Positions 26,559 through 34,172 of a DNA stretch of 64,000 bases are shown here, one piece after another (position 1 is the first letter of the stretch; each line of letters starts with the position of its first letter). The notes below the pieces were generated by a model. That model worked only from the letters and a program-made list of their open reading frames with translations, was not told where the DNA came from and searched no databases. The translations under genes and the position numbers were made by a program. Source of the DNA: Chryseobacterium sp. SORGH_AS_0447. GTDB taxonomy: Bacteria > Bacteroidota > Bacteroidia > Flavobacteriales > Weeksellaceae. Location of the stretch: positions 3,404,501 through 3,468,500 of the forward strand of contig NZ_JAUTAR010000001.1 in assembly GCF_030818695.1 (NCBI RefSeq), in the 5' to 3' direction.

Positions 26559-27212
26559 CTAAAACTGCATTTCAGGAACTTCACCGTCGATAATTAGGTC
26601 GGCTTCCGTAGATTTTACGATGTGTTCTACAGAAACGCCCGGTGCTCTTTCAACAAGTTTGAAACCTGCCGGCGTAACATCCAATACGGCTAATTCGGTG
26701 ACTACCCTTTTTACACAGTTTACACCGGTTAGAGGGAGTGTACATTTTTTAAGGATTTTGCTTTCTCCTGCTTTGTTAACGTGCATCATGGCGACGATAA
26801 TATTTTCGGCAGAAGCAACAAGATCCATCGCACCACCCATTCCTTTTACCATTTTGCCCGGGATCTTCCAGTTGGCAATATCTCCGTTTTCCGCCACTTC
26901 CATCGCTCCGAGAATCGTCAGATCCACCTTCTGGGCACGGATCATCCCAAAACTAAAGGCGGAATCGAAGAAGGAACCTCCGTCGAGAATTGTGATCGTC
27001 TGCTTTCCGGCGTTGATGATGTCCGCATCTTCTTCCCCTTCAAAAGGAAACGGCCCCATTCCCAAAACCCCGTTTTCACTCTGGAATTCCACGGAGAGGT
27101 TGTCCGGTACGTAGTTCGCCACCAATGTAGGGATTCCGATTCCCAGGTTTACATAATATCCGTCTTTTACTTCTCTGGAAATTCTCTGTGCAATTTGTTC
27201 TTTAGTCAGCAT
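26559..27212 (-). CDS. scoB: 3-oxoacid CoA-transferase subunit B
   Basis: 217 residues, normal length for a beta subunit. It carries NLGIGIPTLVANYVP, the catalytic glutamate Glu46 in FQSENGVLGMGPFP (E-x-G motif), and GGSFFDSAFSFGMIRAQKVDLT. With subunit A it moves CoA from succinyl-CoA to acetoacetate or another 3-oxoacid. The partner gene scoA is on the same strand but 2.35 kb upstream, cut off by an inverted ABC exporter and its own terminator, so each subunit must be transcribed separately. That is unusual, since the pair normally overlaps or abuts. Confidence 0.93.
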   Translation of the reverse strand: MLTKEQIAQRISREVKDGYYVNLGIGIPTLVANYVPDNLSVEFQSENGVLGMGPFPFEGEEDADIINAGKQTITILDGGSFFDSAFSFGMIRAQKVDLTILGAMEVAENGDIANWKIPGKMVKGMGGAMDLVASAENIIVAMMHVNKAGESKILKKCTLPLTGVNCVKRVVTELAVLDVTPAGFKLVERAPGVSVEHIVKSTEADLIIDGEVPEMQF

Positions 27213-27333
27213 AGCTTAATCTTATCCCGCCAAATTAGCCATTTTTTCAGAATTACGAAATATTTTCTTTCTTATCCTATGGTAAATTTTAGTGCTCAAT
27301 TTGTTGTAAATTTGTAAACCTTTTAATAAGCTC

Positions 27334-29130
27334 ATGAAAGTTCTCTTACATTACCTGAAACCTTATCGTTTCCTGATCATCATATCCCTTTTCTTAGCCG
27401 CTGTAAACCAGGTTTTTTCGCTGTTTGCTCCTGCTATTACGGGAAACATCCTGGATAAACTGGTTACCCATCCCAATTTTTTTGATAAGGAAAAAACCAT
27501 TCCCAGAAACCTGAATGAATACCTGTATGGAAATGATATTTACCACGGAGTATTTTATTTTTTGGGCCTCTTGGTGGGCACTGCGATGATAAGCCGTATT
27601 GCTAAAGCCTTCCAGGATTATGTAGTGAATGTAATTATCCAGAAGTTCGGCGCTAAAATTTTCACCGACGGATTAAGACACTCCATGCGGCTGCCCTATC
27701 AGGAGTTTGAGGACCAGCGGAGCGGAGAAACACTTTCGATTTTAACGAAGGTCCGTGAAGATACCGTGAAATTCATCAATAATTTCATCAATATCTTTTT
27801 CGGGATTTTGGTGAGCATTATTTTCGTTTCGGTGTATGCGATCCGCCTGCACTGGTCGATTATGCCGGTGTATGTCGTGGGCATTATTTTTATTGCCGTT
27901 GTTACCAATCTGTTAAGCAGGAGGATTAAAACCATCCAGAAAAGCATTGTAAAGGAAACAACCGATCTGGCAGGAAGCACCACGGAAAGCCTCAGGAATA
28001 TTGAGATTGTCAAAAGTTTAGGGCTTACGAACCAGGAAGTGGAGCGGCTGAACAACAATACCTATAAAATCCTGAGTCTGGAGCTGAGAAAAGTAAAAAG
28101 CATCCGGTCTTTGAGTTTTGTTCAGGGTACTTTGGTGAACTTTTTACAGCAGATGATCACCTTTACCCTTTTGCTGCTGATTTTTAAAAACGTGGTTACT
28201 CCCGGCCAATATCTGTCGCTAATGTTTTACGGGTTCTTTATTTTCGGGCCGATGCAGGAGATCGGGAATATCATTATTTCCTACCGTGAAGCGCAGGCTT
28301 CGCTGAATAATTTCGACCGCGTGATGAAAAAAGAAGTGGAGCCCAAACCTTTGACTCCAAAAAAAATCGGTGCCATCGAAGAACTGGAATTCCGGAAGGT
28401 TTCATTTCAGCATCAGACGGCTCAGTATAAAGCACTCAATTCGATCTCATTTGATGTGAAGAACGGAGAAACCATTGCTTTTGTGGGACCGAGCGGTTCC
28501 GGAAAAAGTACACTGGTAAAGCTGCTTGTAGGTTTGTACCGGCCACAGGAAGGCGCTATTTTTTACAACCAGGTGGATGGTAAAGAGTTCGATTTTGATG
28601 AACTGAGAAACCAGATCGGATTTGTAACACAGGATACCCAGCTTTTTGCCGGAACCATCAAAGAAAACCTTTTGTTTGTGAATCCGTCGGCTACCGAAGA
28701 AGATTTAAAGATGGCTTTAAAGAAATCCAGTTGTACGACTCTTCTGGAGCGTGCCGAAAACGGTATTGAAACGGTAATTGGAGAAGGCGGACTGAAGCTG
28801 AGCGGCGGGGAAAAACAACGGATTGCCATTGCCCGTGCTTTATTAAGGAAACCGCACCTGCTGATCTTTGATGAAGCCACTTCTGCGCTGGACAGCATTA
28901 CCGAAGAAGAAATTACGACAACCATTAAAGAGATTTCGAAAGAAAAAGAACAAATTACGGTGCTTATTGCCCACCGTTTAAGCACCATCATGCATGCCGA
29001 CCGGATTTATGTGCTGGAACGCGGGCAGATTGTGGAAACCGGTTCGCACCTCGGCCTCATCGAAGAGAAAGGGCTGTATTATGCGATGTGGAGGCAGCAG
29101 ATTGGGGAAAGGAAGACGATGGGAGTTTAG
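27334..29130 (+). CDS. ABC exporter, fused permease and ATPase (MsbA/MdlB-like)
   Basis: 598 residues. An N-terminal type I exporter membrane domain has six helices (about residues 12-310). The ATPase carries Walker A GPSGSGKST (about 386-394), the Q-loop at FVTQDTQLFAGT, the signature LSGGEKQRIA, Walker B LLIFDEATSALD and the switch His in IAHRLST. It works as a homodimer or with a half-transporter partner. Substrate could be lipid, drug or peptide and is not evident. It lies on the opposite strand between the two CoA-transferase subunit genes. A possible -7 box TAAATTTG lies at 27307-27314, without a clear -33 box. Confidence 0.93.
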   Translation: MKVLLHYLKPYRFLIIISLFLAAVNQVFSLFAPAITGNILDKLVTHPNFFDKEKTIPRNLNEYLYGNDIYHGVFYFLGLLVGTAMISRIAKAFQDYVVNVIIQKFGAKIFTDGLRHSMRLPYQEFEDQRSGETLSILTKVREDTVKFINNFINIFFGILVSIIFVSVYAIRLHWSIMPVYVVGIIFIAVVTNLLSRRIKTIQKSIVKETTDLAGSTTESLRNIEIVKSLGLTNQEVERLNNNTYKILSLELRKVKSIRSLSFVQGTLVNFLQQMITFTLLLLIFKNVVTPGQYLSLMFYGFFIFGPMQEIGNIIISYREAQASLNNFDRVMKKEVEPKPLTPKKIGAIEELEFRKVSFQHQTAQYKALNSISFDVKNGETIAFVGPSGSGKSTLVKLLVGLYRPQEGAIFYNQVDGKEFDFDELRNQIGFVTQDTQLFAGTIKENLLFVNPSATEEDLKMALKKSSCTTLLERAENGIETVIGEGGLKLSGGEKQRIAIARALLRKPHLLIFDEATSALDSITEEEITTTIKEISKEKEQITVLIAHRLSTIMHADRIYVLERGQIVETGSHLGLIEEKGLYYAMWRQQIGERKTMGV

Positions 29131-29131
29131 G

Positions 29132-29160
29132 TGATGGAAGATGGGTGATGGGTGATGGAT
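29132..29160. repeat. Degenerate GATGGGTGATGG tandem repeat
   Basis: Three to four imperfect 7-9 nt units immediately follow the ABC exporter stop codon. Confidence 0.55.
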
Positions 29161-29532
29161 GCGGGATGTTTACATGATTGAAAACAATAAAGTGGAGGGT
29201 GAATGTAATTTTTTGCATTCTGAAGCATTTTTATTTCTAAAAATTCATATCTATTTTCAAACCACCTGCTGCTCTACAAGGTTGGAAATACGCAAAGACG
29301 CAATAAGATTTTTACGATCTGGCAGTAAAAGGCGCAACGATTTTATCTTTGATAAAAATTGTCCACCTGTTAATCTTTGTAGATCTTTATTTGAGCAGAA
29401 GTTTTAAACGGTACGAAAATTCGGCTGAGTTGAATTCCTCGTATCTTTACTAATTCCCTTTTCCCGAGACTTTTCGGCTTTGCGTTTTTCACAACACATT
29501 ACCATATTGCTTACATTTATGTTCTAAAAAAC

Positions 29533-29557
29533 AAAAACCGTGAAGGCTCACGGTTTT
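29533..29557 (-). terminator. Terminator after scoA
   Basis: AAAACCGTGA and TCACGGTTTT pair around a 4-nt loop, directly downstream of the scoA stop and flanked by T/A runs. It separates scoA from scoB. Confidence 0.85.
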
Positions 29558-29562
29558 ATATT

Positions 29563-30264
29563 TTAATCTCTTTTTCTTACTGTTCTCTGTTCGATTCTTT
29601 TTTCAAATTTTTCACCCTGGAAAATCCGCTGGATCATAATGCCCGGAATATGAATCTGATTCGGGTCCAGTTCGCCCGGCTCTACCAACTCCTCTACTTC
29701 GACAATGGTGATCTTTCCGGCTCCGGCCATCGGATGGTTGAAGTTTCTTGCGGATCCTTTGAAAACAAGGTTTCCGGCATGGTCGCCTTTCCAGGCTTTT
29801 ACAATAGCGAAATCGGCTTCATAAGCAAATTCCAGGATGTGCGGTTTTCCTTTGAAATCTTTTACTTCCTTTCCTTCCGCCACTTCAGTCCCGAAACCTG
29901 CCGGTGTGTAAAAAGCAGGAATTCCCGCCTGTGCCGCCCTGCATTTTTCCGCCAGTGTTCCCTGAGGCGTCAGTTCCACTTCCAGTTCACCGGAAAGCAT
30001 CTGTCTTTCAAACTCGGCATTTTCTCCTACATAAGATGAAATCATTTTCTTGATTTGTCTTTTATGAAGCAGCAGCCCCAGTCCGAAATCATCCACTCCG
30101 GCGTTGTTTGAAATGCAGGTAAGATCTTTTACATCACTTTCTACCAAAGCATTAATTGAATTTTCAGGAATTCCGCAAAGGCCGAAACCGCCCAGCATTA
30201 ATGTCATCCCGTCTTTAATCCCTTCAATGGCTTCCTTTGCATTTTTTACTCTTTTGTCTATCAT
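29563..30264 (-). CDS. scoA: 3-oxoacid CoA-transferase subunit A
   Basis: 233 residues of normal alpha-subunit length. [18 protein letters not shown] is the CoA-binding glycine-rich stretch. [30 protein letters not shown] and [25 protein letters not shown] are strongly conserved in SCOT-type and AtoD-like subunits. It pairs with the B subunit at 26559-27212. The two together let the cell interconvert acetoacetate and acetoacetyl-CoA for ketone or branched-chain degradation. It has its own terminator, consistent with a split operon. Confidence 0.93.
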   Translation of the reverse strand: MIDKRVKNAKEAIEGIKDGMTLMLGGFGLCGIPENSINALVESDVKDLTCISNNAGVDDFGLGLLLHKRQIKKMISSYVGENAEFERQMLSGELEVELTPQGTLAEKCRAAQAGIPAFYTPAGFGTEVAEGKEVKDFKGKPHILEFAYEADFAIVKAWKGDHAGNLVFKGSARNFNHPMAGAGKITIVEVEELVEPGELDPNQIHIPGIMIQRIFQGEKFEKRIEQRTVRKRD

Positions 30265-30388
30265 GAACTATCCGATTTTTCTATTGGCTAAATTTAATAC
30301 TTTTTCTCATATACGGACGAATGGGAAATCATTTCATTGGAGAAGGGCAATTTTGTGGAATCTATAGCTGAAAAATAATTTGATTAAA

Positions 30389-30420
30389 GGTTGGAAGAGG
30401 GATGCTGGAGGCTGGAAGTT
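30389..30420 (+). repeat. GCTGGAAG-rich spacer phrase, copy 2
   Basis: GGTTGGAAGAGGGATGCTGG and the following GAGGCTGGAAGTT resemble the minus strand of 13159-13190. As there, it precedes a copy of the structured element. Confidence 0.6.
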
Positions 30421-30528
30421 TTTTGGTCTACATGAAAACAAAATCAGATGCATGAAACCTTTTTTAGGCTTTCGGAATATTGAAGTGATCGTTTTGTTGG
30501 AAGGTCTTATGTAAAAATGAAGCCGTAT

Positions 30529-30667
30529 GCCCTAGCCCGGATCGCAGCGGTTACCCCACAGCGGGGTTGGAGGGTTGGCGCGTTTTAGGGGTTTGGCGTC
30601 GACGTACGTTGGAGAAGGTTGGCGCGAGGAGTATGAGCGGAGAGCCGGATTAAGCTCCTGATAAAAA
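30529..30667 (+). repeat. Dispersed structured repeat, copy 2
   Basis: It shares its first 44 nt almost exactly with copy 1 at 13258 (GCCCTAGCCCGGAT, then GGTTACCCCACAGCGGGGTT), and its last 45 nt (GGCGCGAGGAGTATGAGC, then AGCCGGATTAAGCTCCT). The middle is about 13 nt longer. It has the same predicted closing stem and ACCCC/GGGGT hairpin. Confidence 0.75.
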
Positions 30668-30775
30668 GAATTTTCAGCCGACCCAACGGTATTGTCGTTC
30701 CATGCTGTGATGATTCCATAAAAAACGTGGTCTGAATTTTGGTTGTGGTATGCTACACCAATTAAATTACATTAT

Positions 30776-31156
30776 ATGGAAACGAAAGACATTTCAAGAA
30801 TTGCGTTAGGCGCATTTCTGATCACCGCGGGTATCGGGCACCTTACTTTTGCAAGAAAGGCCTTCCAGGCACAGGTTCCGGAATGGGTGCCGATGGATAA
30901 AGATGATACGGTTGTTTATTCCGGCTATGCAGAGATTGCTTTAGGAACAGCGATGATTGCCACTCCGAAAAAATATCGTAAAACAATGGGACGCGTGGTG
31001 GCCGGATTTTTTGCCGCCGTCTTCCCGGGAAATATTGCCCAATATAAAAACCGCAGGGATTCCTTCGGACTGAATACCGATAATGCAAGGCTCGGCAGGC
31101 TGTTTATGCAGGCTCCCCTGATTGCATGGGCGCTGAAATCGACAGACGAAGAATAA
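30776..31156 (+). CDS. DoxX-like small membrane protein
   Basis: From ATG 30776, 126 residues (METKDISRIALGAF). About four hydrophobic segments are seen with the DoxX-like pattern: FLITAGIGHLTFARKAFQAQVPEWVP, where the HLTFA and QVPEWVP stretches are typical, then YSGYAEIALGTAMIATP and VVAGFFAAVFPGNIAQY. Members are membrane proteins of uncertain role, sometimes tied to redox or oxidative-stress functions. An earlier in-frame start 11 codons upstream is less likely because it adds a polar, poorly conserved leader. A terminator follows at 31169-31202. Confidence 0.8.
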   Translation: METKDISRIALGAFLITAGIGHLTFARKAFQAQVPEWVPMDKDDTVVYSGYAEIALGTAMIATPKKYRKTMGRVVAGFFAAVFPGNIAQYKNRRDSFGLNTDNARLGRLFMQAPLIAWALKSTDEE

Positions 31157-31168
31157 TTTATAAAGATA

Positions 31169-31202
31169 TAAAGCGGGAGATATTAAAGTTTCCCGCTTTT
31201 TG
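31169..31202 (+). terminator. Terminator after the DoxX-like gene
   Basis: AAAGCGGGA pairs with TCCCGCTTT around an AT-rich loop, followed by a T run, 13 nt after the stop codon. Confidence 0.85.
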
Positions 31203-31392
31203 TTTGGGTTCTGTTATTTCATTTTATGATTACCTCTCTTTATTGGAAGATATTTCACTCACTGTACTCCACTAGATTTCAAGTCTTTACAATTAATTAT
31301 TTAGAAATTGCGTTTTATTTTATTTCTATTAAAATTCAGCCATTAATTTGATTTACAATTGTTTGGTTTTTGAAGATTTCGTGATAATTTGT

Positions 31393-31424
31393 TTGGGAAA
31401 TTAAAAAAATGTTTTGTACATTTG
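31393..31424 (+). promoter_or_regulatory. rplS: Promoter of rplS
   Basis: TTG at 31393-31395, a 21-nt spacer and TACATTTG at 31417-31424 match the Bacteroidota -33/-7 consensus. Transcription would begin near 31431, leaving a leader of about 60 nt. Confidence 0.8.
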
Positions 31425-31493
31425 CAACCTGTTATTCAACCTCTGACGAAGTCCGTGTAAGTTGCTTAGCATTAACATTTTATTTATTTAATA

Positions 31494-31850
31494 ATGGATT
31501 TATTAAAGTACGTACAAGACAAGTACATTACAAAAAAAGAATTCCCTGAATTCAAAGCGGGTGATACCATCACTGTGTATTACGAAATTAAAGAAGGACA
31601 AAAAACAAGAACGCAGTTCTTCAAAGGAACCGTTATCCAATTAAGAGGTACAGGTTCTACAAAAACTTTCACCATCAGAAAAATGTCTGGTGATGTAGGT
31701 GTAGAAAGAGTATTCCCGATCAACATGCCAGCTCTTCAAAAAATTGAAGTTGACAGAAGAGGTAGAGTTAGAAGATCAAGAATCTACTACTTCAGAGACC
31801 TTAGAGGTAAAAAAGCGAGAATTAAGGACGCTGCTTACAAGAAGAAATAA
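31494..31850 (+). CDS. rplS: 50S ribosomal protein L19
   Basis: 118 residues, complete. The FKAGDTITVYYEIKEG, RTQFFKGTVIQLRG and STKTFTIRKMSGDVGVERVFP stretches are the L19 signature, followed by the basic tail RRGRVRRSRIYYFRDLRGKKARI. L19 sits at the 30S/50S interface. It is transcribed alone here with a good promoter upstream and a terminator at 31870-31903, rather than in the rpsP-rimM-trmD-rplS operon seen in many bacteria. Confidence 0.98.
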   Translation: MDLLKYVQDKYITKKEFPEFKAGDTITVYYEIKEGQKTRTQFFKGTVIQLRGTGSTKTFTIRKMSGDVGVERVFPINMPALQKIEVDRRGRVRRSRIYYFRDLRGKKARIKDAAYKKK

Positions 31851-31869
31851 TTCAGACAACAATTATACG

Positions 31870-31903
31870 AAAAGAGACCGTTTATTTTTAAGCGGTCTCT
31901 TTT
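31870..31903 (+). terminator. Terminator after rplS
   Basis: AAAAGAGACCG (31870-31880) pairs with CGGTCTCTTTT (31893-31903) around a 12-nt AT-rich loop, ending in a T run. Confidence 0.9.
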
Positions 31904-31922
31904 CATTTGGTAAATGTATATG

Positions 31923-31990
31923 GTGAATGGTGAATTTTACTTCATAAGTGAATGGTGAATTTTACTTCATAAGTGAATGGTGAATTTTTT
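31923..31990. repeat. 25-bp tandem repeat, 2.7 copies
   Basis: The unit GTGAATGGTGAATTTTACTT + CATAA occurs twice exactly (31923-31947, 31948-31972), and its first 15 or so bases a third time. It lies between rplS and the alpha/beta hydrolase gene, downstream of both coding regions, and has no coding content. Confidence 0.9.
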
Positions 31991-32016
31991 CTTTTTAGCT
32001 AAATGTGAGCGTGAAT

Positions 32017-33012
32017 CTATTTTATAAAATCATACAAAGCTTTCCAGAATTGATCATATACTTCAATATGCGGAAGGTGGCCGACATTTTCAATTTCTAC
32101 CAACTTGGAACCTGGAATCTGCTGTTGGGTTTTCTTTCCCAATTCCTGGTATTGTCCCATTCTTGGCTGTAGTTCTTTAGGCGCACGGTCCTTTCCAATG
32201 GCTGTTCTGTCTCTTGTCCCGATAATTAATAAGGTCGGCACTTTAATATTTTTAAATTCATAACATACCGGCTGATTGTAGATCATATCTGACGTTAATG
32301 CTGCATCCCAGGAGACTTTAGGATAATCCGGATGAAGGGTCCAACCTGCGATGAGATCCAGCCACGGCTGATATTCCGCTTTCCATTTGTTATCATAATA
32401 AAATTTCATCTGATAGTTTTTATATGATTCTGCCGTATTTTTCAGTTCCGACTGATAAGCCTGGTCAATCGTCTGGTATGATGCAAAGGCTTTATAATCT
32501 TCCAATCCAATCGGATTTTCCAAAATCAATTTTTCTACTTTTTCAGGATACAGTAAGACAAATCTCGTTGCTACCATTCCTCCCATGGAATGTCCCAAAA
32601 CAATGGTTTTATCAATTTTCAGATCGTCCAGGATCGCTTTCGTATTAGCCGCCAGCTGGGAGAATGAGAACTGATAGCTTTGAGGCTTTGAAGATTTTCC
32701 GAATCCGATCTGGTCGGGAATTATAACCCTAAAACCTTTTTCAGAAAGGTCTCTGGCCGTTCTTTCCCAATAGGCCCCGTTAAAATTCTTGCCGTGAAGC
32801 AACATAATCGTTTTACCGTTAGCGACCTTCGGCTTTACATCCATGTAGGCCATTTTCAGGTCATTTTTTTGAGAGGTAAATTTCAGAAAGTGTACTTCAA
32901 ACGGATATGGATAGTTCGTTAGCTCTGCATCTAAAGGCTTTATCTGTGCAAACACAGGATTAAAACTTATCGATAACATGATAGCGACAAAGGTATTCTT
33001 ACAATATTTCAT
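32017..33012 (-). CDS. Exported alpha/beta hydrolase
   Basis: 331 residues with a signal peptide (MKYCKNTFVAIMLSISFNPVFAQ). Alpha/beta hydrolase motifs are the oxyanion LLHGKNFNG, the nucleophile elbow GHSMGG (Ser142), the acid in IIGTRDRTAIGK and the catalytic His in ENVGHLPHIE. It most resembles the broad family of epoxide hydrolase/haloperoxidase-like hydrolases, and no substrate can be assigned. It is probably periplasmic. The gene stands alone, between the tandem repeat at 31923 and the transporter gene. Confidence 0.88.
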   Translation of the reverse strand: MKYCKNTFVAIMLSISFNPVFAQIKPLDAELTNYPYPFEVHFLKFTSQKNDLKMAYMDVKPKVANGKTIMLLHGKNFNGAYWERTARDLSEKGFRVIIPDQIGFGKSSKPQSYQFSFSQLAANTKAILDDLKIDKTIVLGHSMGGMVATRFVLLYPEKVEKLILENPIGLEDYKAFASYQTIDQAYQSELKNTAESYKNYQMKFYYDNKWKAEYQPWLDLIAGWTLHPDYPKVSWDAALTSDMIYNQPVCYEFKNIKVPTLLIIGTRDRTAIGKDRAPKELQPRMGQYQELGKKTQQQIPGSKLVEIENVGHLPHIEVYDQFWKALYDFIK

Positions 33013-33037
33013 AATTTATTTTATCAGTTAAAATTAA

Positions 33038-33062
33038 AAAACCGTTCCAAAGAAACGGTTTA
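33038..33062 (-). terminator. Terminator after the EamA transporter gene
   Basis: AAACCGTT and AACGGTTT pair around a short loop, with a run of T on the minus strand, 18 nt after the stop codon. Confidence 0.75.
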
Positions 33063-33079
33063 CTTGTATTAATTGCCTG

Positions 33080-34057
33080 TTATGACCTTTCACTCAGCCG
33101 GCTCCCCTTTCTTGGAAGGTTCATAAGAACAATCGCAAAAAGAATCAGGGCTATGCCTACCCATTGAATAAAAATTACTTTTTCTCCCAAAAGAACAAAA
33201 GCCATGGTTACTGAAACCGGAAGTTCGAGAGAGGAAACAATGCTTCCTAATCCAAGACCCGCATTCGGAAATCCGATGTTAAATAGAATAGGCGGAATAA
33301 TCGTGCCGAACAATGATAAAACAAGTCCATATGTCCAGAGAATAGAATATTTAAAAGGATGGATATGTGCTGTATTTTCAGTAAAATTAAGATAGAAAGA
33401 TTTTAAACTTTCAAAATGCAAAGGACCGATCTGGGCAAAAAACAGAAATCCGAACACAATAACGGAACCACCGCAAAGCATAATGATGCTTTTTCTGAAA
33501 ACCGGCAGATGGGTTGCTAAGGTATTGGATGTAAACATTGTGAGGGTGTAAGAAGCGGCCGCCATCAATCCCCAGAAAATCCCTTTCCAGTCAAGATCCA
33601 GATTTTCATGAAGTAAGTTTGTTGCTAAAACCGTTCCCAATAAAACAATTAGCACCGATACGATTTTCCGGGTATTTGGTAGTTTTTTAGTAAGAATACT
33701 CTCCACGACTACACTGAACCAAACCGATTGCATCAACAATACAATCGCAATCGAAACATTGATGTACTGCACGGCGATGTAATAAAACAAACTGGTACAT
33801 CCCAACGAAGTTCCTGCCAACATTAAGTTTATGATCTCTTTAGGGGTTGGCGACGGTAACACTTTTTTAGAGGTAATGGTCTGGATAAAATTTAAAATTA
33901 AAAGTCCTATCAGACCCAATATAAACTGAGATGTCGTTACTTCCGAGGTGGTATACCCTTCCTGATAAGCGAGCTTTACAAAAGTTGCCAGCATTCCGTA
34001 GATACTTGCCCCTATTCCTACAAACAAAACCCCTTTCAGTATATTTTTCTTCTGCAT
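33080..34057 (-). CDS. EamA/DMT-family transporter
   Basis: 325 residues with ten hydrophobic segments, arranged as two EamA repeats of five (about residues 8-148 and 158-312). It begins MQKKNILKGVLFVGIGASIYG. Conserved glycine and proline positions in the second repeat, such as FGTIIPPILFNIGFPNAGLGLGS and LELPVSVTMAFVLLGEKV, are typical of RhaT/EamA permeases. It probably exports an amino acid or metabolite, and the substrate is unknown. It is a single-gene unit with its own terminator. Confidence 0.9.
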   Translation of the reverse strand: MQKKNILKGVLFVGIGASIYGMLATFVKLAYQEGYTTSEVTTSQFILGLIGLLILNFIQTITSKKVLPSPTPKEIINLMLAGTSLGCTSLFYYIAVQYINVSIAIVLLMQSVWFSVVVESILTKKLPNTRKIVSVLIVLLGTVLATNLLHENLDLDWKGIFWGLMAAASYTLTMFTSNTLATHLPVFRKSIIMLCGGSVIVFGFLFFAQIGPLHFESLKSFYLNFTENTAHIHPFKYSILWTYGLVLSLFGTIIPPILFNIGFPNAGLGLGSIVSSLELPVSVTMAFVLLGEKVIFIQWVGIALILFAIVLMNLPRKGSRLSERS

Positions 34058-34118
34058 AATTCATTTTTTAACAGCCTGCAAAGGTACAATTTATTCTGAA
34101 ATCCGGAATATTAATAAA

Positions 34119-34153
34119 AAAGGAACGGCGCGAGCTCTGCTCGCGCCGTTCCT
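34119..34153 (-). terminator. Strong GC-rich terminator after the M36 peptidase gene
   Basis: A perfect 15-bp stem (AGGAACGGCGCGAGC with GCTCGCGCCGTTCCT) with a 3-nt loop. On the minus strand it is followed by a T6 run. It starts 20 nt after the peptidase stop and is notably GC-rich for this genome. Confidence 0.92.
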
Positions 34154-34172
34154 GAGATTTATAATAATAGAA

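Larger units (their letters stand above)
29131..29562. other. 432-nt spacer between the ABC exporter and scoA
   Basis: It holds a GATGGGTGATGG repeat (29132-29160), phrases such as CGCAAAGACGCAATAAGATTTT and the scoA terminator. A short open frame on the plus strand (29159-29407) has no ribosome site, biased composition or recognisable product and is not called. Confidence 0.6.
30265..30775. other. 511-nt divergent spacer between scoA and the DoxX-like gene
   Basis: No credible gene. It contains a GCTGGAAG-type phrase (30389-30420) and the second copy of the structured repeat (30529-30667). Confidence 0.7.
31157..31493. other. 337-nt spacer upstream of rplS
   Basis: It contains the terminator of the DoxX-like gene, AT-rich DNA with no visible gene, then the rplS promoter (31393-31424) and an untranslated leader of roughly 60 nt. 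Confidence 0.7.

Noticed and set aside
29159..29407. 82-codon plus-strand frame after the ABC exporter
   Set aside because: No ribosome site, Cys-rich random composition, and it overlaps the CGCAAAGACGCAATAAG spacer phrase common in such genomes.
34119..34153. GC-rich 15-bp hairpin as a mobile-element end
   Set aside because: Position right after a stop codon and the T6 tail explain it as a terminator. No partner end was seen.
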